A stretch of 64,000 bases of DNA. Source: Apostichopus japonicus. Taxonomy: Eukaryota > Echinodermata > Holothuroidea > Aspidochirotida > Stichopodidae. The notes below the pieces were generated by a model. It ran no database searches and was not told the DNA's origin. It saw nothing but the letters and a program-made list of their open reading frames with translations. The position numbers and the translations under genes are program-made. The stretch lies in contig NC_092563.1 in assembly GCF_037975245.1 (NCBI RefSeq), positions 27,179,960-27,243,959 of the forward strand. Reading direction: 5' to 3'. Position 1 is the stretch's first letter. Every line of letters starts with the position of its first letter. Shown here one piece after another: positions 21,411 through 33,661 of the stretch.

Positions 21411-23813
21411 TGACACAAGAGAAAGAAAATGAAATCGGAGGCTGCTCAAACCAGTTTCAACTTGATTTTTACAACCCATCGCACAACACGTGCATGCGTA
21501 ATTTGTTTTCTTAACATGACTTTTAATAAGTAAGCAGGAAAGGTGGGTAAGTTTACTAATTTAGGCGAGTTTTTGTTAAAAATCTTGTGATAGATAGACA
21601 AATATATTGTTTTTTTCTTCAAAAGTTACGATGTTGCCGAAGGCCGAGTGATATAAATTCAGTGATCTGAACTTCTGAACACCACGAATACTGATCATGT
21701 GTGTTATTCTTTTCAGCAATTATTACACGAAAGGTTCCCAATATTATTGGGCCTAATTAGTAATTAACATACATTGATCGAGTGTCTTGTTGCCTGAATT
21801 GCTACCTGCTAGGAAAAAAAAACCTTAATTATTGTACTCATAATGTCCTATTTTCATTAAAAGGCGATCGGGAAACAGCGTTTAAACGTTTAACCGACCG
21901 GCAGGCGATACGGTGAAACGGTTAGCGAAATATCTGTTGGGTCACACCCTTACTTAAATACACACAACAAAAACAACCTTATTCAATGAAAATATACTGA
22001 AAACCATATCGCAAAAACACAAAATCGCTTATAACTCGAAAACGGAAGGAGATATCGACTTTTGTCGGCTGTGTAGGGATTTCCTAAACCGAATTTTGAT
22101 GCGCTCTATCCACCTGTGTCATTTATGAGCTTCTCTGACGTAAGCTGCAGTACGTAATTTCTCTATACCAGTTCCGCGAAATTTATTTACTGTACGCAAT
22201 AAGCATCGTTCGCTATGTTTTCTTTCACAACGAATATTCAAAGTTGTGCTCCACACGCTTCACAGATATTGTTTTATGTCGTTCATTTTCAATTCTACTT
22301 TAAAATTACCTTTTTCGAACGATGCATTGCATGCTTTATTAAACATTCCTGATTAGTAAAACTAAGGAAGGATATTCAAATATGTATTATTTTCATTTGA
22401 TATGATTTTATGAGCTGTTCCACTTGAAAAACGATGAAAAAACCGAAAAACAAAAACATTTACTTTTCAGGTGGCGCATACCGGGAGACTCATAAAAACT
22501 CCCCCTTCTCATTAAATTAAATGTACATGCCGTCAGGCCAGTTGAAAGCCGTCAGGCTAGTTGAAAGCCCTCCCTACTAATGTTTGATCAGCTCTTCCCA
22601 ATATACAATACTCAAATAAGCAATGAAAATATATTCATTTTCCACAGATTTCTACCCAACGTGGGCCCCAAGTCACTGCTTTATTTTCTTAGTAGTCATG
22701 GATACAATTGTTTGCAACTCTCTTGCTGGCCAGGTGTTTTCAAGTTTTATTAATAGCACGACTTCTGATTGGTTCATTCAAGATAAACTTTCTATCCCTG
22801 CTGGATTGTTCTACTTATAATATGAATGAATATTTGGTTTTCAGGTAACATCCATTCCATTACGAACAGTAGGGGTAAAATAATGTTTGCTTCTAGAGGC
22901 AGAGAGCCAAAGGTTCAGATAAGTACTATGCTAATTAACAGATGGTAGGCGTGAATTTGACAAAGCCAGGTTTATGATTGGACTAAGCCTCTCAAAAAAA
23001 AAAGTTTGGTGGTGGGGATATCCAGGGTAGGGAATACACATGTTAGCAGCAAATTGCAGGTGGCCCAGACCCAGGCTGCGACCTAAATACCAGGGCAGTC
23101 CATCTGCATTCACGGGCAACTTACAGTAACGGGTTAGGGGGAAAATAACAGGATGTTTTTTTTGTTTTGCGTGCATTGAAGCTGGGGGAGATTTTTTGTA
23201 CGGAATGCGCTCTCAGAAAAGTTTGTTTAGTGAGTGATGTTCTGTAGTAAACGGTACTGTAGTACGTCAAGTAACACAGGAATTTATTGGAAATAAAGAT
23301 CTCTTTGATATCCAGCTACGACTGTTTCATTGTGGATATTTTTTTGTTTTATTTCTAGTTTTTCTGACGCTGCGTTCCTTGGTGAGCTAACCTAAACTTA
23401 TCTTAGTTTAATACTAGCCTATAACTTAAGAGTCGTAGAATGTGCTTATTACGATCGATCAAGACTAGTTTTTATTATCCTAGCCAAATCATTTTTCAAA
23501 CACCTAGTAAGGAACTTACTCTATCTACAATCAAACTTTTGTAACATTTGTAATATTCCTCTACAACTTCTGGTAGAGTCTGAAAACGGCTGTAATTAAA
23601 CTAAGGATTCAACGCAAGTCACAACCTTGATATGTCTAGAATTGCCTTTGCGGTTTTTTATCGCGATAACTTTCGTGGAATTTTCGTTGAAACTTCGTTG
23701 ACAACCGTGCCCGCAGTAGTCTAAATCTTGGCAACGAAATTATTCGTTTTTAACCGATTTTCAACTTTTTTTATCGATTTCCAACGTTTGTTATCGATCG
23801 TTGATTTTTTTTC
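21411..23813. other. Right body of the ~3.9-kb TA element
   Basis: AT-rich. There is a short run of CAGGCNAGTTGAAAGCC copies at about 22535-22570. Subterminal ATCGAT-rich sequence at 23740-23813. The ORFs are short and carry no recognised domain. Confidence 0.4.
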
Positions 23814-23842
23814 AACGGGAGTTAAGCGAAATCAGTACTGTA

Positions 23843-24015
23843 GGTACCGTTGGTGGTGTCGATGTATTGGTATGTGTAAGTAGGCGTCCTGTAAGTCTAC
23901 GCTTGCCGCCCACATGCCCTTTCTGAGTAGGGGTAGGATTAAATTTAGGGTCTCCATACGGAAACGTTTTGGTTCTACGTAATTCTTGTTGAGGGGCTTT
24001 AGGTTCAAGATGGGG
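23843..24015 (-). pseudogene. DIRS reverse transcriptase, middle segment
   Basis: Minus-strand translation shows LNLKPLNKNYVEPKRFRMET and then the catalytic-region motif AASVDLQDAYLHIPI, conserved in DIRS reverse transcriptases (the D of VDL is a catalytic aspartate). It connects on its downstream side to 9828 across the 14-kb insertion and on its upstream side to 25853 across the hAT-like insertion. Each join keeps the frame when one target copy is removed. Confidence 0.85.
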
Positions 24016-24693
24016 CGCCAAGATAAGCTTGCACGGTTTCGTGAAAACTTAAACCGGTTTTTCTATAGCAAAAAACCGAATCTGGCTCAAAAACCGGTTT
24101 TTTTCCCCCTCCCGAATTGCATTGAAAACATCAAAATCTCGATCGCTAAGATGCGTATTTTTGAAGCTTTACCAACAGCGGGTTCAAGTCTGTTCGTTTG
24201 CAGTAAATTGTTAAAAATAAGAAGAATAAATTCAAGAAATGTTACTGCCTTCATGACTCTCATTTTATAACCCACGTTAACTAAACTGAAGTAAAATGTC
24301 GAAAAGAAATGTGTTAGTGAAATTTTTTCTTTAAGTTTTAACATCACGTACACGTATCGTTTGTCTTGTGTTTACTGTACTTCACGGAGTTCAAATTCGT
24401 GTTCAGAAAAAAATGTCACGGTCATGTTAAATTATATGTTATATTTTCGGAGATGAGGGCCGAGCGTAAACTCCATTATGACCAATTTGAGATCGTAAAA
24501 AAAAAAATGCCTTACAATGATTGGTCCAATGAAGGTACAGTACCAAATTGCACGAGGCTCTAGCCATGTTCCCAGGTGGTATCTTGGCGGTAAAATAAAT
24601 TTCTCTTCAAGGAGTGAAGAGAATTTACCGTCTACACTTCAAGTACAAGTTGAAAAATATCGCTGGCAAAAGCGGGGATTAGGTCGGCAAAGA

Positions 24694-24724
<31 letters not shown>

Positions 24725-24810
24725 TGTATGTATGTATGTATGTATGTATGTATGTATGTATGTATGTATGTATGTATGTATGTATGTATGTATGTATGTA
24801 TGTATGTATG
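24694..24810 (+). repeat. (TATG)n microsatellite
   Basis: About 29 uninterrupted TATG units. It gives an artificial (MYVC)n reading frame. Confidence 0.95.
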
Positions 24811-25062
24811 TTGTTGTTATATAAATTGTTAACGTTTAAGTTGGAAACATGTGTTCTTCAACATTAACGAAAAACAAACTGAGAGACGCCTTGTCTGATA
24901 ACTGATAAGAAGAACTGTTTAAAGGAAACTTACAAAGAAAATAAAATCTATTAGCATACAAAGGGGAATTTTCCCAACAGCAACATCTGTAATATCCAGC
25001 CATGTATGCAACATTTTTACTCCTTTAATATTCCTTGACTCAAGCCTGACGCCAGGTGTCTT

Positions 25063-25245
25063 TTGTGATTGTTCTAATGTTACTTGTTGCATCTTAGTTG
25101 TTAAACTCAGAACCCCCCCCCCCCCCCGTGATTGTTCTGATGTTACTTGTTGCATCTTAGTTGTTTAACTCAGAGCCCCCCGTGATTGTTCTAATGTTAC
25201 TTGTTGCATCTTAGTTGTTAAACTCACAGAGCCCCCCCCCCCCCC
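25063..25245 (+). repeat. Three-copy minisatellite with poly-C runs
   Basis: Units of about 52-67 bp (GTGATTGTTCTAATGTTACT, TTGTTGCATCTTAGTTG, then a C-run of variable length) start near 25063, 25130 and 25182. Most of the length difference is in the C-run. Confidence 0.8.
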
Positions 25246-25852
25246 TGCGATTGTACATGTCGTATGGTATTGTGTATTGCGCAATGTACCTTTCAAGTTT
25301 TAACGTTCATTTTTTGAACACGAACTGTGAACAATGTGTTTGTAAAGATTTTCTCTGTATCCTCTACTATTAAATTGAAGTTAAATAATAAGAACAACAC
25401 AAAGAGGACAAACACGTTGGATATAACAATATATTTTGAACTGCATCTCGTCATTTGAGTGTGTACTTCTCACAACTACTAACGTTGGCCAACAAGGTCA
25501 GTTCAATACTACAAGGTACCTAACTGATGCACGCATATAAGGGCTGCATAGCCTAATGTTAGGCCTAGCTATCCACCCTCAAGCACTGGTTATGGCGTGT
25601 GCCCATCGTAGCTGACAATGTCGTCTATCAGAAAAGCTTTCTCTTGTTGCAATTTACTTTCATAATGCAAAAAGAACAGTAAATAGGAGAAACCAAAGTC
25701 AATAAACTTTGTTTTTTCCAGTATTTGCAATTCACATTTCGGTTTTTCCGGTTTTTTCGGTTTTCTTAAAATAAAAAATAGTACCGAAATTCGGTCGAAA
25801 AAAATCGGTTTCGGTACTAAAACCGGTTTACCGTGCAAGCCTACGCCAAGAT

Positions 25853-26161
25853 CCGTCCCTCTTTTGTGTTAGAAACAGGGAGGAGCGGAAGAGGGGTCCC
25901 GCCTCTCCCGACACCTCTACAATTGCCCGCTTTGCCAGCAGGGCTGATACTTCCCCTTCTAGTGCTGCTTGTTGGACGGGGTCCGTGGGTATAGGAGTTG
26001 GTCTTCCCCCCTCCCCGAAGGGCAGAGTGGAGGTGAACTCTATCTTGTACCCTTGTGAAATCGTCTCCAATACCCACTTGTCCCCGCCCATAGTGTCCCA
26101 TTGCTGGGTGGAAAGTGCAAGTCTCCCCCCACCTGCGGCGTTGCCGTGGTGAGGTGGGCAC
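25853..26161 (-). pseudogene. DIRS reverse transcriptase, N-terminal segment
   Basis: Minus-strand translation gives WVLETISQGYKIEF, then PIPTDPVQQAALEGEVSALL, AIVEV and SSLFLTQKRDGSW. These are the conserved lead-in to the DIRS RT fingers ('vl..i..Gy.i.f', 'ev..ll.k.ai..v', 'kkdGsWRpi'). It runs directly into the insertion at 25852. The start codon is not certain; the RT frame overlaps the 3' end of gag. Confidence 0.8.
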
Positions 26162-26164
26162 CCC

Positions 26165-28309
26165 TAGGGCCGAGCGGCAAACGGCGGTCTAGTGGAGGAG
26201 CGGTCGCCGTCCCGTCGGGTCGTCGCCGGGCTTCTGCCTGAGCCTCGTGTTCCCCACGGGCGAGGTGGTCGACAAGTTGTTTCTCTTGATCTGCCCCGTG
26301 GGGTTCCTCTCATGGGTGTCCTGAGGGACGTTCCTCTGCCTCCTCTGGTTGGTCTGGATTCTCTTGGGCGGTGCGGTCTTGCCCTGAATCTTTCCGAGGA
26401 GCGGAATTCCGATTTGGCTAATGTCTCTCTGCGTGAGACTTCCTCCTGTAGTTTCTGTTGAAAACTGCCAGCGAAGAGATCGTCTCACAAGGAGGGCAGG
26501 GCTAGCATTCTCTCCTTAGCTTCCACGGACGGCCAGCGGATGGAGGAAATGACGTTTTCCCTCCTGGCCTTCACTGAACGTATGGCGACTCTAGCGAACT
26601 GGTCGAACGCCAATCTCACAAGCGGTCCCAGGAGTAGTAAAAGTTGGCCTGCCTCGTTTCTGGACACATAGCTATCGTCCTGTGGAAGTTGTTGGTGATA
26701 TCTCATAAGCACCTCCGCGGTCAACATAAGAACGGAAGTAAACTTCATTCCGGAGCGTGCAGCTAGGTCAACATCAACTAGTAGCTCCTCTAGCTTCTTC
26801 TGGCTAGGGTTTTTGAAGATGTGTGAGGAGGAGGGGCCTTGCTCGGACCTCAGCTTTTCTCTAGCCTCCTGCGGTATTTGTCGGGCATTTGAAGAGGGTT
26901 TTCCATGCTTCGTCTGGAACCCTGATGGCTCGTTCCGCTTTGGCCGGAAACGCGGTCCATCTCTTTTTGTCCGCGATCGCCTCGAACCTGTCATAACAGG
27001 AGGCGTCGACTGGTATGGTAGATCTCGGTCGGGTAGAGGTCTCCCCTGTAGCTGTGAGTTTAGAAACTTGGGTTGGTTTAGCTGTCACTTCGGGAGTGTC
27101 TTCGAACCCAAGGTGCTTCCGGAAGATTTCGGCCACCCGCGTGGTTAGTTCCTTGGGTAAAGTCCCTCCCGCCATGGGAGTCTCCTCTTCCTCGAAGTTG
27201 CCTGAAAGCTCCTCTTCCAGAGGGTCGAACTCCGGGGGGACGTCAGAGTTGTCCTCCAGACCCGAAAGATTTACGGAGGCTCTGCAGTCCAGAGTGTCCT
27301 CTCCGAGGGCGACTGCCTCCTGTTCCAGGGGCGGTTCCGGGACCGTAGTGGTCGTTGTTGCCGCTTTCCGGCTCCCAGCTTCTGCTTCCGCTTCGACTCT
27401 CTGTTGCTCCCTCTCGAGGAGCGGCTTAAGGAGACCTGTCAATTGGGCTAGCCACGAGGGTTCTTCCTCGTGACTTTGTTTGTGAGGTCGATACCTCCTC
27501 TTAGCCCTTCTGTATCCATCGTCGGAGGAGTCGGAAGACTGGTCTGATGCTGGCGACCATCCCCTCCTGGTGCCTCGTCTGGGAGATTGGGACCGTGATC
27601 GGGTGCGGTCCCGTCTAGCCGGCTTGCGTGAGGGATTCCTTCCTCTGCTGTCTCAGTAGGGGATCCCAGCTGGGGATCGTGATGGCTGTGGTTCTCAGTC
27701 CCCGCTCCGGGACCGGCTCTGGTTGGACAGCGACCCTCCGGCCGCTGGCTCTCTGCTATGTGCCCCGGAAGGAGCTCGGATTGGGATTGTCGGTACCCGT
27801 GATGACTGCCTCTCCGGCGGGTTATTTCTCTGCGACCCAGGTTGGGAAGCCTTCTCGGGGCCGGCGAGGCCGGACTTTTTCTCTTGGCCGGAGCCTTGCC
27901 CTTGTCTTTCCCCTAGGTCATAACTGATCCGGACGTCGCCGGGACCGTGGGAGGCACTTTCTCTCTCTTTTTCTCTTTCTCTTTCTCCTTCTCTTTCTCT
28001 CTCTTTCCCTTTCTCTCCTTCCTCCTCGGCCCCTTCTGGGCCCCTCTCCAACACCTCTCCTTCTTCTTCCTCTCCTAACAGTGCTCGGTCTCCTGTAGTT
28101 CGGGAACCACTGGGGTTGGGGAGCAGGTCAAGTATATCCTGAAGCTTGCTTCTCTGACCTGCTAGCCAGGTATCAATGTCTAGCCATTGGCTGGGGGTAA
28201 AGTTAATACACACCAGGCAGGGGTCCCTCCTCGTGCACGTACGGCACTTGGGACAGAGATCGTGTTCATCCCAGGCCCTCCCTTGGCCGGAACATAGAGC
28301 AATTAACAC
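26165..28309 (-). pseudogene. DIRS gag, broken
   Basis: From 28309 the frame has a cysteine cluster, CPKCRTCTRRDPCLVC, followed by a tryptophan-containing segment, typical of the DIRS gag N terminus. A low-complexity E/R/K region follows (about 27960-28040, the CT-rich tract on the plus strand). In-frame stops lie at 27695-27697 and about 27659. The same frame then continues (27442-26861) with an acidic region and a CYDRFEAIADKKRWTAFPAK segment. A frame change near 26880 leads to the conserved C-terminal part (LEELLVDVDLAARSGMKFTS through RRENVISSIRWPSVEAKERM) ending at a TGA at 26485-26487. Non-functional. Confidence 0.7.
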
Positions 28310-28672
28310 ACTTCAACTGGCTCCTAGACATGACTGAAAACCCCGGTTAAGGAAGGAAAAATTCTAAAGAAAACGATAGGAGAAGGGGGAGGTGGGGGAG
28401 ATAAAGAGGGAGAGAAGCAACAAGATCTGTGGGATAAACACAAAAACTTTAACACCGTGCCTCGGCTAGAGGCCCGCGGCTTACAAGGTAACAAATAGGC
28501 CTAAGCCAACCCACAAATTGGGGAGAGAACTAACAAAAATAAAATAACGAAGGGCAGGAGAAGAAAACGAGATTAACGAAAGGCAGGAGAAGTAAAGTGA
28601 ACAACAACTAAACAGTGGGTGAGGGAAAAAACAACGCAATAGCGTATGTAGCCTAAAAGGCGGGAACTAGCG
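28310..28672 (-). other. DIRS leader (gag-proximal part)
   Basis: Non-coding sequence upstream of gag. It is interrupted at TAACT (28673-28677) by the gypsy element and continues at 34153. Confidence 0.55.
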
Positions 28673-28677
28673 TAACT

Positions 28678-29162
28678 TTGGCGAGATGGAAGGGGTATAC
28701 GGATAAACAAACGTGACCTTCACTCACCTCTTTATTGAGTTGGCTGCGCTGAGTATCATCACCTGTCGCACCATCGTCCGTTCCCGTATAATACAAGGGA
28801 GATAGCAATGAGTCCGGCCGCTGGACACAGTACGGGGCGAATTATTATACGTAAAATGATATGGATAAAATGGTAAAACAAACTACATCAGGTCCGATGA
28901 ATTATGTTAACGAATTCCCCGCGCAGTGCACTGATAAATAATATAATGTTCACTCCATTCGAGAGATCGTTATTTCCGACGTAGAAATATAATGTTCCGA
29001 GGGAGAAAAATCCAATGTAAACAGATAAATTAATGAGCGAACAACTCGCGAGAAATTTAGGTCCGTTCACGACGATAGATCGTAGAGTTCCCCCCGATAA
29101 TAAGAGGGCGCTCGAGTATATTACAAAAGAAATGAAAAGGTAGTAAATACAGAGTCGCTACA
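28678..29162 (-). repeat. Gypsy 3' LTR
   Basis: On the minus strand it begins TGTAGCGACTCTG, right after the purine-rich tract GCGAGGGGGCTGA. It contains CTCAATAAAGAGG (AATAAA at 28731-28736), a likely polyadenylation signal. It matches 33662-34147 except at about four positions. Confidence 0.9.
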
Positions 29163-29262
29163 TCAGCCCCCTCGCAGATCACAGATTATCCAAAAGTGAT
29201 CGATAAAGCACGAGACAAAATGTCAAACAAATATGAAATACTCATATATTTACATGGGATTC

Positions 29263-32200
29263 TCAACCATAACGCGCTGGCCAATGAACGTGCCTACCAG
29301 AACGCGTTATTGCTCTGGGGTTGGGCGCAGCCTCATGCGATTGAGTCGTGGCTGCCGAGGTCGGTGTCGGTGTCGTCGATCGTTTCGGCACTGGTTTTGC
29401 TGTCGTTGTGGAGTAATTATGGTTTGCTGGGGTGTCGTCAGGCTCCTCCAACATATACACCACTTTCAATCGGTCGATCGATACAGCATCGTGTTTGCCG
29501 TTGATGTCCAGTACAAAGTACTTGTCAGTCCTCTTGATGACTCGATGTGGGCCACGGTATGGAGGTTGTAAAGGACGCTTCACGGGGTCGTCGCGTATCC
29601 ATACGTGAGTGCATGTTGACAAGGCCTTGGTCTGTTGTGACGGGCGGGTATTCGTTCTAGTCTGCGTTGGAACTAGTTTAGCCATAGATCTCTTGAGACG
29701 GTCGTCATATTCAAAGGGGTCGAGTGACGATTCGTCTGAACTGGCGGTGACCAACTGACAGGGTAGTCGTAGTGTGGTACCAAAAACTAGCTCAGCTGCA
29801 CTACATCCGATATCTTCTTTCAGCGTTGTTCGGATGCTGAGAAGGATCATGGGTAGGGTTTCTGTCCACTGGATGTTGTTACGTGCCTTGAGTGAGGACT
29901 TGAGGTGTCGATGGAAGCGTTCCACGAGACCATTGGCTGCAGGGTGGTAAGCTGTCGTACGGATACGTTTACTTCCCAACAGTAGTGTCAACTGCTTGAA
30001 CAGGGCGGACTCGAACTGTGCGCCTCTATCGGTCGTGATTGTCGACGGAGTCCCAAACATGGCGATCCACCTCGTGACAAATGCTTTCGCGACTGTCTCG
30101 GCGGTGATGTCAGGAATGCAAATTGCTTCTGGCCATCTCGTGAAGCGATCAACAATGGTTAGAAGGTATCGGTAACCATTTGAAGGCGGTAACGGTCCAA
30201 CAATATCGATATGGATGTGGTCGAATCGTGCGTCGGGTGTGGCGAAAGTACCGAGAGGTGTGACAGTGTGTCTATGAATCTTAGCTTGCTGACATCGCAA
30301 ACATGCTTTAGCCCACTGACGGACGTCTTTGTTGATGCTCGGCCAGACAAACCGTTCCCTGATCAGGCGTTGTGTTGCACGAATACCTGGATGGGACATC
30401 GAGTGAAGTGCGTCGAAAACTGCCCGGCGGAACTTAGCAGGTACAAATGGTCGTGCATTACCAGTCGACATGTCACACAGTATGGTGCCATCCTTGGTCG
30501 GGAGAGGTACGTCACGAAGCTTGAGCGATGGTGACTCACGTAAGGCGATGATGTCGTCATCGTGCTCTTGCTGCTTGGCGATTTCTGCGAAGTCGATGGG
30601 CGTGTCAGAACGAGGTTGGTTTAAGGCGTTGACATGGACTCTGGAGAGAGCGTCCGCGACTACGTTGTCGACTCCTTTAACATGGCGTATGTCGTTGGTG
30701 AACTGCGACACGTAATCTAGTTGCCTTATTTCTCTCGGCGAGTAACGGTCGGAACTTGCCTTGAGTGCGAAGGTTAAGGGTTTGTGGTCGGTCAGTACGA
30801 AAAACGTCCTTCCTTCCAGGTTGTGGCGGAAATTCCGTATGGTTTGGTACGCGGCCAGGAGTTCACGTCCAAAAGCACTGTACCGAGTTTCAGTGGGGCT
30901 CAGCTTCTTGGAGTAGAAGGAGATCGGTTGCCACTGATCGTCGTGGTATTGTTGTAAGACCCCACCGATTGCCCCATCTGAGGCGTCGAACATAATGCAG
31001 ATGGGCTTAGTTGGGTCAGGGTGTGTCAACAGTGTGGCGTTAGCAAGAGCAGTCTTACTAGCCTTGAAAGCTTCCGTCGCTCCGTCAGTCCAGATGATTG
31101 GCGCTGATTTCTTCTTCTTACCATCTAGCAAGTTGGTTAGCGGCAACAACAATTCCGAACATTGAGGTAGGAACCGCCGGTAGAAATTTACCAGTCCGAG
31201 ATATTCCCGTAGTTTCCGTAGCGTTGTTGGACGAGGAAAATCCTGGACTGCTGCTACCTTTTCCTGGAGTGGTCGGATTCCGTCGGCGTCGACACGGTGG
31301 CCAAGAAAATTGCGCGCACTTACGCCAAAGGTGCATTTGTCGGGATTGATGACAACTCCGTACTCGTTGAGCTTGGTGAAAAGTTGCCGAAGATGGTGTT
31401 CATGCTCTTCAACCGATGCACTGGCGATGAGAAGATCGTCGATGTAAGCGTAGCAAAACGGAAGTCCTCGCGTGACCTCGTCGATGAAACGTTGGAATGT
31501 CTGAGCCGCGTTGCGTAGACCAAATGGCATCCTGATGAATTCGAAAAGGCCAAATGGTGTTGTTATCGCTGTTTTGCCCACGTCGGACGGCTCTACTGGT
31601 ATTTGGTGATAGGCTCGGACCAGATCGATTTTCGAGAAAATCTTCGCGCCATTCAAAGAAGACGAAAAATCGTGAATGTGCGGAATGGGGTATTGGTCCG
31701 GTACAGTGACGTTGTTGAGTCCTCTGTAGTCTCCACATGGCCTCCAGTCTCCCGATTTCTTCGGGACCATGTGAAGAGGTGAAGCCCAGTTGGAATCAGA
31801 TTGACGGATGATTCCGAGTTGGAGCATGTGGTCAAATTCCTGACGTGCAATCTTCAATTTGTCGGGTGCCAGTCGACGAGCACGCGCCACCACTGGTGGA
31901 CCATTGGTCTTAATGTGATGTCTGACGTTGTGTTTAACAGGTGATTCGGTGAAAGATTGTCGAATGAGGTCAGGGAATTCAGCTAGTAGCGTTTTAAAGC
32001 GTTGGTCGGACTTCGGTGAGGCAAACATGATGTGGGAAGGGGCATGGTTGCTGCTTTTCCCATGGACACTGAGATTCGTGGTCTTGTCGATCAGTTTGTA
32101 GAGGCAAACATCGACCAGGAGCTGATACTTCCGTAAGAAATCCATACCGAGTATGGCTCTCGTGGTGTCGGCAACGATAAAAACCCAACGGTAGGTCCGT

Positions 32201-32456
32201 CTCAGCCCCAAATTCAGCGTTAGAGATCTCATGCCGTAAGTCTTGATTGGCGTGTCGTTGACCGCGAGTAGCTCGTGTGTAGCCGGTGTGTGTCGTCGGT
32301 CATTTGCCGTTGCGGGTAGGACACTTACCTCGGCCCCAGTGTCAATGAGGAAGCGTGTGCCGTTGTCTCTGTCGGTGACATAAAACAGGCGACTTTCCCC
32401 TCGGCCAGCAAGACCCGTCGCTACTAGTCGCTGGCCGTGGAGTTTTCCGCTTTAGT
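29263..32456 (-). CDS. pol: Gypsy pol polyprotein (protease, RT, RNase H, integrase)
   Basis: The open frame starts near 32456, in the -1 frame relative to gag; the first ATG (32232) lies inside the protease, so pol is expressed by frameshift. In order: protease with [12 protein letters not shown] and the ILGMDFL flap end; reverse transcriptase with [11 protein letters not shown] and the catalytic [10 protein letters not shown]; RNase H with [10 protein letters not shown] and LTDHKPL; integrase with an H2C2 zinc site (HSMSHPGIR...CLRCQQAK) and the DDE residues in [17 protein letters not shown] and NGLVERFHR; then a GPY/F-type module (PPYRGPHRV). No stop interrupts it and all catalytic residues are present, so it may be functional. 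Sequence type: Mag-like gypsy clade. Confidence 0.93.
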
Positions 32457-32459
32457 AAC
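32424..32459 (-). promoter_or_regulatory. Gag-pol overlap with candidate -1 frameshift site
   Basis: The pol frame opens at a TAA near 32457-32459 and gag ends at 32424, leaving a 33-nt window. Within it GCG GAA AAC offers an A-rich slip point, though it is not a canonical XXXYYYZ heptamer. A pseudoknot was not assessed. Confidence 0.45.
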
Positions 32460-33302
32460 TCCTTTGTGGGTGCACGGCGGCCGGCAGTGATTGGCATCGT
32501 CACCAAAGGTGTGGTGGTACCAGCAAATACCTCCAGTTGGTGTACTGTCACGGGACTTGCGGTTGTTATTAGACTTGGGGCGCGACTTCGAACGACCACG
32601 ACTTTGGTCACGTTGTTGTTTGGTCAGCGACGCCACCTGCTTCGTCAGTACGTCGATTTGTCGTTGAAGTTGAGCGATTCCGTCGCTCAGAGCTGGTGCT
32701 GTTGTGTTTTGCACTGCCGCCACTGTTGCAATCGGGTGCGGGATTACCACTTCCATAATTTTGTCCGCGAGAGTTGCCAATTCCTCGATGTTGGTTTTGT
32801 CGCTGGTTGTGGCAAGGACAAGTTGCACATTTGTCGGCAGTCTCTGTACGAAAAGCTGCTTCAAAATGTTGCCGTCGACTTTGTTGGAAGCAAGCAGCTG
32901 CTTCAATCGGCGGAGCAGTTGGGATGGCTTCTTGTCGCCTAACTCTTCGGCCGTCAACAACTGATGGAGCCGCTTCTGCTCGGACGCAGTTGTGCGTTTG
33001 ATGAGCTCCTTCTTGAGCGATTCGTATGGGTCGGCTGGTGGGGGTTTCAGGAGTATATCGCGCACCTCTTGCGCTACCTCGGGCTGCAAGGAAGCGATGA
33101 CATAAGCATATTTGGTTTTTTCGTCTTTGACCCCTCTCGTTGTATATTGGGCTTCCACTTGGGCAAACCAAATATGGGGGTCGTTCGGCCAGTAGGGCGG
33201 TAGTTTCAGGCTGACTGCTGCCAGGGGGGTGGGTGCCTGGGCGGGTGTTTCGTCGTTCGTTGACATCGCTCGCAATGAGGCTACGCCCGCTACCAAAAAC
33301 AA
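32424..33302 (-). CDS. gag: Gypsy gag
   Basis: 292 codons. The likely true start is the internal ATG at 33266 ([12 protein letters not shown]), 12 codons in. Conserved features are [20 protein letters not shown] near the N terminus, a [12 protein letters not shown] segment, [13 protein letters not shown] and [10 protein letters not shown]. Residues about 215-250 are basic, and the end [18 protein letters not shown] is the degenerate nucleocapsid-like motif found in Mag-type gag in place of a classic CCHC knuckle. The TAG stop at 32424 lies inside the start of pol. Structural protein of the intracellular particle. Confidence 0.9.
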   Translation of the reverse strand: MFLVAGVASLRAMSTNDETPAQAPTPLAAVSLKLPPYWPNDPHIWFAQVEAQYTTRGVKDEKTKYAYVIASLQPEVAQEVRDILLKPPPADPYESLKKELIKRTTASEQKRLHQLLTAEELGDKKPSQLLRRLKQLLASNKVDGNILKQLFVQRLPTNVQLVLATTSDKTNIEELATLADKIMEVVIPHPIATVAAVQNTTAPALSDGIAQLQRQIDVLTKQVASLTKQQRDQSRGRSKSRPKSNNNRKSRDSTPTGGICWYHHTFGDDANHCRPPCTHKGVTKAENSTASD

Positions 33303-33639
33303 CCACTAGCGTTGGCAGGCAAACTAAAAACTAATCCCAAATCAAGCTAAACTATCGATATTATAGTATATATCATAAGCCAGTCAATTTACTCGACGAT
33401 TAGAGCTTTAACATGGAGGCAGTTGAACCCCTACACTATAGGTAAATCATTGCACGGTTCCATCACACTATGGGTATATTAAGTCATTACTATCATAATA
33501 CCCAAAAGAATATTTGTTCAAACCACTGCGTAGAATTCAGATTCCTGAGAATCCAGCTATATAATCATATTTCAGAATTCAGACTCAAAAGTCTCTAAAA
33601 CAATGGTATACAGTGTTCCGAAACTAGCACTGCCTGACT

Positions 33640-33661
33640 TGATCACGTCAGGGGTCACCAC
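33640..33661 (-). promoter_or_regulatory. Gypsy primer-binding site
   Basis: Next to the 5' LTR the minus strand reads TGGTGACCCCTGACGTGA. The TGG start and position fit a tRNA 3'-end primer-binding site. The same word without one base (TGGTGACCCCGACGTGA) flanks the LTR at 54246. Confidence 0.7.

Larger units (their letters stand above)
9831..23840. mobile_element. 14.0-kb segment with 27-bp perfect inverted termini and TA duplication
   Basis: The left terminus CAGTACTGATTTCGCTTAAC... (9831-9857) is repeated perfectly inverted at 23814-23840. TA flanks both ends (9829-9830 and 23841-23842). Removing the segment with one TA rejoins the DIRS RT in frame, which proves the boundaries. Subterminal regions on both sides are rich in ATCGAT and GTTTTT-type words. 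Without the nested 10-kb element, about 3.94 kb remains. I find no transposase in it, so it is probably non-autonomous. The CAGT start and TA target resemble Tc1/mariner-type elements, but the family is not established. Confidence 0.8.
24025..25843. mobile_element. 1.8-kb non-autonomous hAT-like element
   Basis: Flanked by CGCCAAGAT at 24016-24024 and 25844-25852 (8-9-bp duplication). The right terminus in complement reads TAGGCTTGCACGGTAAACC; the left reads AAGCTTGCACGGTTTCG. Both are followed by AAACCGGTTTT-rich sequence. A TAGG start with an 8-bp target is typical of hAT. No transposase is present; it carries a microsatellite and a minisatellite. The flanking DIRS RT frame rejoins when one duplication is removed. 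Confidence 0.8.

Noticed and set aside
24517-24867. ORF with a long MYVC repeat
   Set aside because: It is the (TATG)n microsatellite read in frame.
26192-28309. Plus-strand ORFs in the GC-rich 26-28 kb block
   Set aside because: They are antisense shadows of the DIRS gag and RT frames.
30159-33302. Numerous ORFs overlapping the gypsy element in other frames
   Set aside because: Shadows of the open gag and pol frames.
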